A stretch of DNA of 64,000 nt from Desulfosporosinus acididurans (GTDB taxonomy: Bacteria > Bacillota > Desulfitobacteriia > Desulfitobacteriales > Desulfitobacteriaceae), in NCBI RefSeq assembly GCF_001029285.1, contig NZ_LDZY01000001.1, positions 62,001 to 126,000 of the forward strand, written 5' to 3'. Below are positions 8,042 to 16,467 of the stretch, piece after piece. The notes below the pieces were generated by a model, which was given only the letters and a program-made list of their open reading frames with translations, was not told the origin of the DNA and did no database searches. Every line of letters begins with the position of its first letter. Within the stretch, counting starts at the first letter, position 1. Both the position numbers and the translations under genes were made by a program.

Positions 8042-8115
8042 TGGAGCGGGTGATGAGAATCGAACTCACGTAGCTAGCTTGGAAGGCTAGTGCTCTACCA
8101 TTGAGCTACACCCGC
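8042..8115 (-). tRNA. tRNA-Gly (UCC)
   Basis: Anticodon loop CTTCCAA gives UCC. The acceptor is GCGGGTG/CACCCGC, the T-loop is GAGTTCGATTC and CCA is encoded. Confidence 0.97.
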
Positions 8116-8121
8116 AATAAA

Positions 8122-8196
8122 TGGCTCCCCGAGTAGGACTCGAACCTACAACCTACCGGTTAACAGCCGGTTGCTCCACCATTGAGCTATCGAGGA
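8122..8196 (-). tRNA. tRNA-Asn (GUU)
   Basis: Anticodon loop CTGTTAA gives GUU. The acceptor TCCTCGA/TCGGGGA includes one U-G pair. The discriminator is G and CCA is encoded. Confidence 0.97.
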
Positions 8197-8203
8197 ATGT
8201 ATC

Positions 8204-8294
8204 TGGCGGAGAAGGAGGGATTTGAACCCTCGCGGCAGTTACCCACCCTAACGGTTTAGCAAACCGTCCTCTTCAGCCACTTGAGTACTTCTCC
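8204..8294 (-). tRNA. tRNA-Ser (GCU)
   Basis: Anticodon loop TTGCTAA gives GCU. It has the long class II variable arm, the acceptor GGAGAAG/CTTCTCC and an encoded CCA. Confidence 0.97.
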
Positions 8295-8303
8295 AAGTAT
8301 ATT

Positions 8304-8388
8304 TGGTGCGGAAGACGGGACTTGAACCCGTACGGAGTTACCCACACGCCCCTCAAACGTGCGCGTCTGCCAGTTACGCCACTCCCGC
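8304..8388 (-). tRNA. tRNA-Leu (GAG)
   Basis: Anticodon loop TTGAGGG gives GAG, with stem CACGT/GCGTG. It has a class II variable arm and an encoded CCA. Confidence 0.95.
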
Positions 8389-8394
8389 AATAGC

Positions 8395-8470
8395 TGGAGC
8401 CATTGACCGGGATTGAACCGGTGACCTTATCCTTACCAAGGATACGCTCTACCGACTGAGCTACAATGGC
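8395..8470 (-). tRNA. tRNA-Thr (GGU)
   Basis: Anticodon loop TTGGTAA gives GGU. The acceptor is GCCATTG/CAATGGC and CCA is encoded. Confidence 0.97.
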
Positions 8471-8477
8471 AATATAA

Positions 8478-8566
8478 TGGCGGAGGGGGTGGGATTCGAA
8501 CCCACGGCCCCTTGCGGAGTCACTGGTTTTCAAGACCAGCTCCTTAAACCACTCGGACACCCCTCC
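8478..8566 (-). tRNA. tRNA-Ser (UGA)
   Basis: Anticodon loop CTTGAAA gives UGA. It has a class II variable arm, the acceptor GGAGGGG/CCCCTCC and an encoded CCA. Confidence 0.97.
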
Positions 8567-8585
8567 AAAAATAACACTTTTTAAT

Positions 8586-8670
<85 letters not shown>

Positions 8671-8701
8671 TTTCAATTCTTAAAATACAGAAGTTTTCTA
8701 A

Positions 8702-8777
8702 TGGTGGAGGTAAGCGGGATCGAACCGCTGACCCCCTGCTTGCAAGGCAGGTGCTCTCCCAGCTGAGCTATACCCCC
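8702..8777 (-). tRNA. tRNA-Ala (UGC)
   Basis: Anticodon loop CTTGCAA gives UGC. The acceptor is GGGGGTA/TACCTCC with wobble and CCA is encoded. It is the first gene of the cluster. Confidence 0.97.
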
Positions 8778-8882
8778 AAACAAAAAACAATCCACCACAA
8801 GTTTACCGAGCCTCGGCAAAGCTTCGCTCAAAACACTTTTTCAGTGAAAGAAGGTGTTTCAGCTATTTGAGGTCGGAACTTT

Positions 8883-8911
8883 ACAATAGCACTTTAAGTT
8901 AACCTTGTCAA
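8883..8911 (-). promoter_or_regulatory. Sigma-A promoter of the tRNA operon (proximal)
   Basis: TTGACA and TATTGT are separated by 17 bases on the minus strand, about 105 bases before tRNA-Ala. Confidence 0.7.
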
Positions 8912-8998
8912 GAATTAAACTTAATAATATAAAATTAAGATAAGACAAGATAAACGCCTAAGTGATACGCAATTTCTGTCCACCTTGACCGAGATCAA

Positions 8999-9027
8999 AT
9001 ACTACCATTAATAGAGCAAATTGTCAA
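8999..9027 (-). promoter_or_regulatory. Sigma-A promoter of the tRNA operon (distal)
   Basis: A second perfect TTGACA, with TAGTAT 17 bases later, lies about 116 bases upstream of the proximal one. Paired promoters are usual for stable-RNA operons. Otherwise the 541 bases from 8778 to 9318 hold no gene that I can support. Confidence 0.6.
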
Positions 9028-9318
9028 TAGCACTATAACCAATTGAGCTTTAAGTTCTTAAATTTTTAGTAATTTTAATGAACAATACTTACATCATATT
9101 GTTATACATTTTAACATCCGCTATCCCAAAGATGCAATGTTTATTTAGTTCAATTGAATAAATCTTAGAAGATTTAGCCCTGACAGCCAAATCTCACAAA
9201 TTTTTTCAAAGCAGCAACAGCTAGTCCAATACGCCGAAAATCATCTTATCAGTTCATTAGCTGCTTATTTGAACATGTTTAATTTGGGTTTATGCTTTTA
9301 CTATTTGTTAATACTCTG

Positions 9319-10347
9319 TTATCCTTTTGAACTCTCGTTGGGTGTGCCCTTCTCCGCCTTTTTCTTGAATTCTCCCGGAAAACGATTTGAGCCTTTATTC
9401 ATCTGAGGCTTTTCATGTCTATTATTCATAGAATCATTGTCATTGCCGGGCATTTTACCTGAGGAGGGCGGCAATTTATCAGGCTTTAGTTTTCCTTTTG
9501 TTTCTTTATTTGATTGATCAGAGGATCCAGAATCAGGCCTTACATTTCCATTCGTTTGAGGCGTACTTGATTCCATCCCATGTTTACCAGTCTTGATCTG
9601 CTCTTGAACCTGGGGATTTTCAAGTAATCGATCCCGTTCTGAATTATCTTTTAGCTTCTGAGCTTGCGTCTCGACTCCGGCCTTTTGAGCAGTCTGCCAA
9701 AGCGCATATTCCCCAAGAGTCAATTCTCCTTGTTGTGCTAGCTCGCGCTCCTGGGAGGTCAGAGGAAAAACTGCAACCTGTGGAGTGAACCCATTTTTCT
9801 TAATTGCTCTCGTGACCCATAAAGCGATTTGCTGATCGTTAAGTTCTTTAGGCATTTGATCTGAGGTTTTATCTGACATTGGAGAATATCCCACCACGAC
9901 CCAGTTTTGTTGGGAATTTAGGAATTTATGATCATAAGATTGGGTGATAATTTGTTCAAGGGCCTTATCTAGTGGCTGTCCTTTAAGATCTAACTGACTT
10001 AACATGCTTTTGGCGTCATCATTTTCGCTCTGGAACTTTAATAAGCGCCCTTGGGAGTCAATCGTAAATTGTAAACTTGGATTAATGTCTACTGAGAGCA
10101 ACGCAACTGCAGTTGGTGCTTGATAAAGATTCCATCCCAAACAAGCCATCAAGACTAAAAGGAATAATGCGGCTACCCCTGCCCCAATTCGTAGGCTGTT
10201 TGCATTCATTATAACTGTCCGAACTTCGATTTCCTCGCCTACTTCAATGTTCTGTCGCCTGTAAACATGGCGAAAAGCGCCGTCATTACCTAAAACAGTG
10301 TAGCGAAACCCAGACCTTTCCAGTACCACAGCTTTCAACTTACTCAT
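9319..10347 (-). CDS. rsgI: Anti-sigma-I factor RsgI
   Basis: RsgI is a single-pass membrane protein that holds sigma-I inactive. The N-terminal 55 residues form the cytoplasmic anti-sigma domain (MSKLKAVVLERSG...). A membrane span follows at about 57-80, then the conserved start of the extracellular part, VDINPSLQF. The last 100 or so residues are rich in Pro, Ser, Lys and Asn and probably disordered. No carbohydrate-binding domain is seen, unlike the clostridial cellulosome RsgI proteins. The ATG at 10347 has a GGGGGGAG site and overlaps the sigI stop by 8 bases. Confidence 0.92.
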   Translation of the reverse strand: MSKLKAVVLERSGFRYTVLGNDGAFRHVYRRQNIEVGEEIEVRTVIMNANSLRIGAGVAALFLLVLMACLGWNLYQAPTAVALLSVDINPSLQFTIDSQGRLLKFQSENDDAKSMLSQLDLKGQPLDKALEQIITQSYDHKFLNSQQNWVVVGYSPMSDKTSDQMPKELNDQQIALWVTRAIKKNGFTPQVAVFPLTSQERELAQQGELTLGEYALWQTAQKAGVETQAQKLKDNSERDRLLENPQVQEQIKTGKHGMESSTPQTNGNVRPDSGSSDQSNKETKGKLKPDKLPPSSGKMPGNDNDSMNNRHEKPQMNKGSNRFPGEFKKKAEKGTPNESSKG

Positions 10348-11056
10348 TTTCTCCCCCCTTTTCCCGCGAGATGACATATTCTCTTAAATATATATAGTCA
10401 TGTTGATTGGCTATAAGCAAAGCTACTGCTAAGATATATTTCCGTCCCCTTTCCAAAACTTTAGCGTGAATCTGAGTTTTCAGTGCTAAAGCTTGCATAG
10501 GGACTTTTCCGGTTCGTTCAACATGAGCCCATAGTTCTTCGTCAAATGCCAGTTCTCTTGCCGCCCTAAGCAATGTCTCACGAGAATCTCGATGCTTGGG
10601 TGAAGCTGCAACTAAATCTTGAAAGGTAAGGTTTACTGCCGCCAAAGCTTGCGTAAACTGTTGGATTTCCGCCGCCCTCTCCCGGTTTTGTTCTTTCTCT
10701 TTGAATTCATTTAAACTCAGATGAATTTCAATGTCTCGTCCAATATCCTCTTGGTCGAGTGAATTTGTCAGCTGTGACCGCTGTTTCCGATGATAATCAA
10801 TAAGGCGCCTTTTGATTAAAACTCTGGCAAATGCTAAAAAAGGCACGCCTTTATCAGCAATAAACAAATCGATGGCTTCATTAAAAGCGATCAAAGCCTC
10901 GGATAATTCCTCATCCCTGCCCCATTCCAGAAAATGAAAACACGCCTGGCTAGCGACATGACAAATAAACATTTGAGATTTGGCCAAAAAATCCTCTCGG
11001 GCTTTCGAATCCTCTTTCAAACGCTGCCACGTCGATTGGTCTTCCCATTCCGGCAT
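10340..11056 (-). CDS. sigI: RNA polymerase sigma factor SigI
   Basis: SigI is an alternative sigma factor of the sigma-70 family, linked to heat and cell-envelope stress in Bacillus. The 238 residues fit the family. Region 2 is visible (ALIAFNEAIDLFIADKGVPFLAFARVLIKRRLIDYHRK). The C-terminal part contains the SigI-specific domain that replaces region 4. It is cotranscribed and overlaps with rsgI. Upstream, AGCCCCCCT and CGTA about 20 bases apart vaguely resemble a sigma-I promoter, which would mean autoregulation (weak). AGGAGG precedes the ATG. Confidence 0.93.
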   Translation of the reverse strand: MPEWEDQSTWQRLKEDSKAREDFLAKSQMFICHVASQACFHFLEWGRDEELSEALIAFNEAIDLFIADKGVPFLAFARVLIKRRLIDYHRKQRSQLTNSLDQEDIGRDIEIHLSLNEFKEKEQNRERAAEIQQFTQALAAVNLTFQDLVAASPKHRDSRETLLRAARELAFDEELWAHVERTGKVPMQALALKTQIHAKVLERGRKYILAVALLIANQHDYIYLREYVISREKGGENE

Positions 11057-11317
11057 GCTTTCTTCCTCCTACCCTCTTATACGATAGGGTTTCTACTTTT
11101 TTAGGGGGGCTCACCCCAAATTGCCTTCAGATTCTTCTACAAATACAAAAATACCGGTAGTTTAATCACCTAACTCTAAACATTCGATACATTGTTAGCC
11201 ATTTCCTCTCGCGGAAACCAAAAGCTCTCTCTTATCCGTATGGTAATTATTACAATGGTATCGTTATGTCTAAAAATGGCTCCTTACCAAATATTACACA
11301 TTTCGTTTTAAAGGATA
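11057..11317. other. Divergent intergenic region between sigI and the wall hydrolase
   Basis: No gene is supported here. It must hold the sigI promoter on the minus strand. The C-rich stretch near 11100 is a possible sigma-I -35 element, but I cannot confirm it. Confidence 0.4.
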
Positions 11318-11347
11318 TTGACGAATTCTGTCGAAATCTTGTTTATG
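11318..11347 (+). promoter_or_regulatory. Probable promoter ahead of the c-di-AMP riboswitch
   Basis: TTGACG is followed 18-19 bases later by TTTATG/TTATGA, a weak -10. Its position would start transcription just before the riboswitch. Confidence 0.4.
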
Positions 11348-11365
11348 AAAAAAATGAAAAAGAAA

Positions 11366-11486
11366 AATAAAGCTGAATCTAGAGATTACTCTAGAGCGGG
11401 GGATTTTATTTCTATACCGGGGTGAATCGCCACTATGGCGTAGGGCTGTTACCTTCGCCCGAATCCGACAACTAACCTCGTAAGCT
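11366..11486 (+). ncRNA. Cyclic di-AMP riboswitch (ydaO/yuaA class)
   Basis: The conserved blocks occur in order: AGAGCGGGGGA, CCGGGGTGAATCG, GTAGGGCTG, CGCCCGAATCCG and CTAACCTCGTAAGC. These match the ydaO consensus. The class senses c-di-AMP and usually turns off wall-hydrolase or osmolyte-transporter genes when bound. Here it sits directly before an NlpC/P60 gene. A distinct terminator hairpin is not obvious, so control could be at translation, since the ribosome binding site is immediately downstream. Confidence 0.92.
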
Positions 11487-11504
11487 ATGAAAGGTGAAAA
11501 GGGA

Positions 11505-12263
11505 ATGAAATTGTCTCCGGGCCTGTTTCGACTATCAGGTGTCATTCTATCAGGAATGCTCTTGGTGGGGAATGTTTTAGTGCCATCAACGTCTCAAACC
11601 TTGGGTTTGAATTCTTTCATGAATCCTAGCAAATTGGATTCCTTTTCAACGTCGTTCATTGTTCCTCAATTTATTCACCAACGGTTATCTTCAGCGAAAA
11701 CAGAGCCAATCTTTAAAGCAGCAGCAACAACCGTTACGGCAGCTGCTCCAAAGAATAATCAAGTTCAGACGAAAACTACTCAAACAGCAGAAACCTCTCT
11801 GCCTAAAGGTACATCATCAGTACATATAACTCAAGTTGCTCAGGCTGTGTCAAATAATACTATGACTGATGAGACCAATGTATCTCGCGGCGTTATTAAC
11901 CATTCTGACATCATCGACCATGCTGTAGGTTTAGTGGGTAAGCCCTATATTTTTGGCGGGACAACGTTAAAAGGATTTGATTGTTCCGGATTTACCCAGT
12001 ATGTTTATGCTGGATCAGGTATTTCCCTTCCGCGAACATCTTATGCCCAATATGCTTCAGGCGATTCTGTCAGCAAGAGTAACCTCCAACCGGGAGACTT
12101 AGTTTTCTTTTCTACGTATTCTAAGGGAGCATCGCACGTAGGTATTTACATCGGCGGCGGAAAATTTGTTCATGCTGATAACCCTAAAAAAGGGGTAACT
12201 ATTACCAACTTGAGTGACAGTTTTTATGTTAAAAATTATCTTGGAGCTCGAAGGTATAAATAA
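11505..12263 (+). CDS. NlpC/P60 peptidoglycan endopeptidase
   Basis: This is a secreted wall hydrolase that cuts peptide stems of peptidoglycan. The protein has a hydrophobic N-terminal export signal (residues about 8-30) and a low-complexity Thr/Ala/Lys linker. Its C-terminal NlpC/P60 domain (about 140-252) has the catalytic cysteine in FDCSGFTQYVY and histidine in SHVGIYIGGG, with HADNP as the third polar site. No SH3 or LysM binding domain is present. An ATG at 11487 is in frame but lies in the riboswitch. The ATG at 11505, behind AAAGGTGAAAAGGG, is preferred. A terminator follows. Confidence 0.92.
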   Translation: MKLSPGLFRLSGVILSGMLLVGNVLVPSTSQTLGLNSFMNPSKLDSFSTSFIVPQFIHQRLSSAKTEPIFKAAATTVTAAAPKNNQVQTKTTQTAETSLPKGTSSVHITQVAQAVSNNTMTDETNVSRGVINHSDIIDHAVGLVGKPYIFGGTTLKGFDCSGFTQYVYAGSGISLPRTSYAQYASGDSVSKSNLQPGDLVFFSTYSKGASHVGIYIGGGKFVHADNPKKGVTITNLSDSFYVKNYLGARRYK

Positions 12264-12374
12264 TCCGTTAATAATTAACAGAATAATTTAAAAAAACTGT
12301 TAAAGGGAGATCTCGAAAATTCACACATAATTAATGACTATTCAATGACAAATCTATAAAGTATCCTTTAATAT

Positions 12375-12419
12375 TAAAAAAAGTGCTTTTGGCATACTAC
12401 TTTGCCAAAGCACTTTTTT
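12375..12419. terminator. Bidirectional intrinsic terminator
   Basis: Arms AAAAAAGTGCTTTTGGCA and TGCCAAAGCACTTTTTT lie between two convergent genes. A and T runs flank both sides. Confidence 0.9.
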
Positions 12420-12453
12420 CTCGTACATCCCGCAAAATATAAAGTTATCTACG

Positions 12454-14085
12454 TCAGTTTGTCTTAGTAAAAATAAAATTAACCGGATTTGTAGAGGTAG
12501 AAAAACTCGTTGGATTATTTAGGTAACCTGTATAAGCGGAAGTGCCTGTTATTATATTATTACCTGTTATATGTGGAACACCCATATTATAAATTTCCAA
12601 ATACTTACCGATTAAAACAAAATTATCTTCCTCAGTCCAGCTGGAGTTTGTAATTTTTATTAGTGTACTATTTGGAAAAGAATACTTAGTTTTATAATTA
12701 GTTGTATATCCGGTGTTTTCTTGAGTAACTTCTAAAGTTCCATCATTTTCAAAGTTCAAAGTGTATTTTCCGTCAGATGTTGTCCACGTGCCCAAAATAT
12801 CTTGCTGAATTTGATCAACTGTGAGAATAGGATCTGGATTCTCATGCATAACCTCAACGGTAGCTATAGGCTTAACCACAGTGGATTCAGCAATTGTACC
12901 TGTCACGCAAAAACTACCCGCAGAGAGATACCTGCTTGATTCTATAATTGGCCAGGTGACATTAACGGTTTTGGTTGTCCCATCCATCATAGTAGCCGTT
13001 ACCGATGAAGGCAGCACTGGGGCAATTCCGATTGAAGTTGTTACACTAACAGGACTTAAATGACTTACTCCGGCCTTTCCCTGTCCTAACCCTGATATAA
13101 CACTATCAGGGATAACAACTGTTCCGCCAAATATATCAACGGTAGGTGTTACATTGCTATCACCATTTAAACCATTAGCAATTCTGTCTTGATAATAACT
13201 TCTTGTCACATCTGCTGGAGAATTATTAATTAAAATTATAGGAGCAGCAATTTTTGAGGCGAGCGCACTTCCGCTTAGGGCATCAGAAAACTGTTCACCG
13301 GAAGCTACAGTTGTAACTTTAGGGCCAAAAACACCGGCGAATTGATTGTTAACAGCAATATTTGTGCTATAGCTGTCATTACCTGCAATCCTTTCATAAT
13401 TGGGAAATTGATTAGCAACACTATCACTAATTTCATCGGAATCACCGATAACATAAGTCTTGACAATACCGTTGTTTGCAGAAATATAGTTTTTAACCGA
13501 TTCAGGGATACTATCTTGAGATACAAGAATGATTGGATCCTGTTTAATTGCTGCGACAGGTGAAATAGAAAGAGCGTCGGTAAAATCGTCTGAAGTACAA
13601 ACAAACAGCATCGTTGGTGACGTTGTCACTTGCTTAGCTACAGCTATTGCGGTTTCATATTTATCGTACCCATAAATCCTATTGGTTGTTATCCCCATTG
13701 CTTGTAGTTCAGTATCTATAGCATCAGAGATCACTCCAGTACCACCTATTATTGTAACATTTTTGGTTTTCAAATCAGTTAATGTTTTTTTAGTGATTGC
13801 CGGCAGCGTTGTGCTCTCAGTAAGTAATATCGGGGCATCAAATTTTTTAGCCAGGGGTACAGCAGCAAGACTATCCGTGAAATTACCTCCAAAGGCTAAG
13901 ATACAATTTGTTGAACCATTGGGCCAACCTTGTTCGGCAATTGTGCTTGAGGTTTCATAACGATCTTGACCTGCCATTCTATTGATAATGGGAGAAATGG
14001 TTGACGTATCCGTCGAAGCCAATACGGGGAGAACAGACGAAAATGTAAATAACGCGGTTAGAAACAAAGTCGGTAATTTCCTCAT
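12454..14085 (-). CDS. Surface protein with CWB2 cell-wall-binding repeats
   Basis: The 543-residue protein has a signal peptide (1-23) followed by three CWB2 repeats spanning about 30-320. Each repeat opens with a motif such as RMAGQDRYETSS, RIYGYDKYETAI and RIAGNDSYSTNI. CWB2 triplets anchor S-layer-type proteins to anionic wall polymers. Residues 345-420 look like an Ig-like domain of the Big_4 type (VTATMMDGTTKTVNVTWP). The last 120 residues (DILGTWTTSDGKYTLNFENDG) resemble a small lipocalin-like beta barrel. The role of the effector part is unknown. It is transcribed alone. Confidence 0.88.
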   Translation of the reverse strand: MRKLPTLFLTALFTFSSVLPVLASTDTSTISPIINRMAGQDRYETSSTIAEQGWPNGSTNCILAFGGNFTDSLAAVPLAKKFDAPILLTESTTLPAITKKTLTDLKTKNVTIIGGTGVISDAIDTELQAMGITTNRIYGYDKYETAIAVAKQVTTSPTMLFVCTSDDFTDALSISPVAAIKQDPIILVSQDSIPESVKNYISANNGIVKTYVIGDSDEISDSVANQFPNYERIAGNDSYSTNIAVNNQFAGVFGPKVTTVASGEQFSDALSGSALASKIAAPIILINNSPADVTRSYYQDRIANGLNGDSNVTPTVDIFGGTVVIPDSVISGLGQGKAGVSHLSPVSVTTSIGIAPVLPSSVTATMMDGTTKTVNVTWPIIESSRYLSAGSFCVTGTIAESTVVKPIATVEVMHENPDPILTVDQIQQDILGTWTTSDGKYTLNFENDGTLEVTQENTGYTTNYKTKYSFPNSTLIKITNSSWTEEDNFVLIGKYLEIYNMGVPHITGNNIITGTSAYTGYLNNPTSFSTSTNPVNFIFTKTN

Positions 14086-14458
14086 AGAATCATTCCCTAC
14101 TTTCAGGTTTCTTAATTCACTATAGTCTGCGTAACTTTAAGAACAACTCAAAAAGGCCAGAGTCGAGACACTTCTTCAGTTATTAAAGCCTTATAAAATT
14201 TACGTTATGTATGCATCAACTCCTTAAAATCTCAAACAATATACTAAAATCAATAGAATTGAAAAACTAAACTTCGTTTTGTAATAGATAAAAACATAGT
14301 TCAGGTATTTTGTATTATAGGCGAATTTAGAAGGAATTTGGTAAAGAACTTTTTAAGGTTTTGTGAAATTTTAGAGATTTGTTAGTAAAGTAAGGAATGT
14401 CGTGATACTATAAGGTTAAAGCCGCTAATCTAAAAAAAACGAAAGAGGTGTAACGCTA
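14086..14458. other. Divergent intergenic region, 373 bases
   Basis: This AT-rich stretch must contain the promoters of the CWB2 gene (minus) and the Bax-inhibitor-like gene (plus). I see no gene, repeat or structured RNA. A GAAAGAGGTG ribosome binding site lies at its right edge. Confidence 0.5.
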
Positions 14459-15175
14459 ATGTCACCATTTGAAAACTCATCCCATTATTATCAAAATCCC
14501 TATGTTATTGACATTAAAAAGGTCAAGACTGTTTCGTTATCCCAGGTCATGGGCCTTTTATCCTTTATGTTCTTAGCGATGGCTGCGGGAGCTTTTCTAG
14601 TACCTCCACAATATTTTATGCCTGCTGCTATTTTGGAATTTTTGTTGCTCTTTATTATTCCGATCGTGAGCCGACGAGCTGTTGTACGAGGAGACGATCC
14701 TGCTGCCGGTTTAACTGCAGGATTGGCCCTGCTCTTTGCAGCATGTGCGGGAGCTGTTCTTGGACCAATCGTCCAAGCTCTGACCGCAACGACTGAAGGA
14801 CTTTTAGTACTTGGGCAAGCTGCTTTAGTAACCTTTATCGTCTTTGCCGCTTTTGGTGCTTATGGGCTCATGACAAAGCGTAATTTAAGCAGTATGGCAA
14901 AAGCGCTCTTTATTGGCTTGTTAGTCCTGCTGGGAGTTACAATTCTTTCAACGATTTTCAGCAGCTTTTTCAGTCCTTTCGGTTTGCTGATCGGTTTAGG
15001 AGGCGCTATTCTTTTTTCCCTGATGACGGCCTTAGATTTTCAAAGAGCAAAATATAGCCTTGCTGACAATGCTGTTTTAGTCACCCTAAGTATCTTTTTA
15101 GATTTCATCAATTTGTTTACATTTATTCTAGATATATTTCTTATCTTTGGCGGCGGCGGAATTCGCAAACGTTAA
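14459..15175 (+). CDS. Bax inhibitor-1 family membrane protein
   Basis: The 238-residue protein has seven predicted membrane helices and ends in a basic tail (GGGGIRKR). The overall pattern fits the bacterial BI-1/YccA family: a first helix after residue 27, the stretch ALTATTEGLLVLGQAALVTF, and FGAYGLMTKRNLSSM. Homologues act as pH-sensitive calcium leak channels or interact with membrane proteases. The role here is unknown. It stands alone, with a strong terminator right after it. Confidence 0.85.
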   Translation: MSPFENSSHYYQNPYVIDIKKVKTVSLSQVMGLLSFMFLAMAAGAFLVPPQYFMPAAILEFLLLFIIPIVSRRAVVRGDDPAAGLTAGLALLFAACAGAVLGPIVQALTATTEGLLVLGQAALVTFIVFAAFGAYGLMTKRNLSSMAKALFIGLLVLLGVTILSTIFSSFFSPFGLLIGLGGAILFSLMTALDFQRAKYSLADNAVLVTLSIFLDFINLFTFILDIFLIFGGGGIRKR

Positions 15176-15190
15176 TACGCATAATATTCA

Positions 15191-15245
15191 AAAAACTAAG
15201 CAGCCCTGTTTCGGTATTGAACGAAACGGAGCTGCTTAGTTTTTC
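15191..15245 (+). terminator. Intrinsic terminator after the BI-1 gene
   Basis: Arms AAAAACTAAGCAGC and GCTGCTTAGTTTTT enclose a second inner stem (GTTTCG...CGAAAC). It starts about 15 bases past the stop. Confidence 0.9.
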
Positions 15246-15357
15246 TGTTGGAGGATAATTGAATGATTGACGGGTAAACTAATGGATACCATGTTTGTTT
15301 TCGAAATTTGACACAACTGTTAAACAAACGTGAGAAGCTAACAACGGGAAGGGAACT

Positions 15358-16467
15358 ATGGAAAGAATTTCAGCACACCAATTCATGACCTTAGGAGCAT
15401 CTGTACTCATGGGCGGAACTTTCCTTCTCATAGCTACTTTTGTTACCGAAGCAGGCGGACGAGACGGTTGGATGTCTATTATGCCTGCCTTTGCTTTAAC
15501 AATTCCTTACGGTATTATGATACTTTCATTATCAACCCAATACCCCCGAAAGAGTTTGTTGAATATTTCGGAAATTATCTTTGGAAAATGGACTGGCAAA
15601 ATTATAGGTTCTCTCTATATTGTAATATCTTGTTATTATGGCGGGTTACTTTTGGCTTTTATCGGAATTATTTATGAACAATCTATCATGCCCTTGGTGC
15701 CTCGTTGGGTCTTTTACCTTGGTGGTCTGCTTCTAGTATTCTATTTGGCATCTTCCGGAATCGAAGTCTTTGCTCGCTTTTCCGAAGTCCTCTTGCCCAT
15801 CATCGTTGTTGCCTTAGTTTTTAACATTGTCCTAACAGTTCCGCGAATTGAACAGAACGAACTTCTTCCTTTTTTGGGAAACGGAGTGAAGCCTCTTTTA
15901 TGGAGCGCTATTAAAGTAATACCTTTTCCGATGGTCTATTCCATGTTCTTAGCAGGAATTATAACATTTCTGCCTCATAACGATCAGCAAGGAAAAAGTC
16001 AATTTAAGACGGGGATTTGGCGTGCAGCTTTTCTAGTAGGAATTTTAAATACCATCGTAGTCTTAATTCAAGTTCTTGTCTTCGGACCAAGAGAAACAGT
16101 TCGTTTATCCTTTGGCATTCTCGAATTGGGCAAAATGGTTGAATTAAGCAGGACTGTGGCCGGCGTGGAATCGTTATTTATGGGAGTTTGGCTTGGAGCC
16201 TTAGTAATAAAATGTTGTGCTTTCTTTTATATGACGACCTGGGGATTAGAAACTGTGCTAAATCTTAAAGGCATAAAATGGCGGCTCCTATTATGTGCCG
16301 CTTTTCTAGGAATTGCTTTCGGGGTAAAAAAAGGATTCTATTTAAGTACAAAGCTTTCTTTTGCTGAAAGTTACCTTATTTTTCCTTTTGTTTCTGTTTG
16401 GATCCCCATCCTATGGATAGCCTCGCATTGGAAGGTTAAACTCAATACGCCCAATAAAACGAGTTAA
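15358..16467 (+). CDS. Spore germination permease, GerAB/GerKB family
   Basis: The B subunit of germinant receptors is an APC-superfamily membrane protein that binds the germinant. The 369 residues give about ten helices and begin with the family start ISAHQFMTLGASVLMGGTFLL. The partner A and C subunits are not beside it, so it is an orphan. The last 57 bases overlap convergently with the HD-GYP gene, without a terminator between them. GGGAAGGGAAC precedes the ATG. Confidence 0.9.
   Translation: MERISAHQFMTLGASVLMGGTFLLIATFVTEAGGRDGWMSIMPAFALTIPYGIMILSLSTQYPRKSLLNISEIIFGKWTGKIIGSLYIVISCYYGGLLLAFIGIIYEQSIMPLVPRWVFYLGGLLLVFYLASSGIEVFARFSEVLLPIIVVALVFNIVLTVPRIEQNELLPFLGNGVKPLLWSAIKVIPFPMVYSMFLAGIITFLPHNDQQGKSQFKTGIWRAAFLVGILNTIVVLIQVLVFGPRETVRLSFGILELGKMVELSRTVAGVESLFMGVWLGALVIKCCAFFYMTTWGLETVLNLKGIKWRLLLCAAFLGIAFGVKKGFYLSTKLSFAESYLIFPFVSVWIPILWIASHWKVKLNTPNKTS

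Noticed and set aside
7810-8560. Short minus-strand open frames across the tRNA region
   Set aside because: They run through mature tRNA sequences and lack ribosome binding sites. The tRNAs explain the sequence.
11075-11110. Possible sigma-I promoter before sigI
   Set aside because: The C-run and CGTA are suggestive, but the consensus is short and the spacing uncertain. Mentioned only under sigI.
13305-13604. Open frames antisense or out of frame inside the CWB2 gene
   Set aside because: They shadow the repetitive coding sequence and have no start signals.
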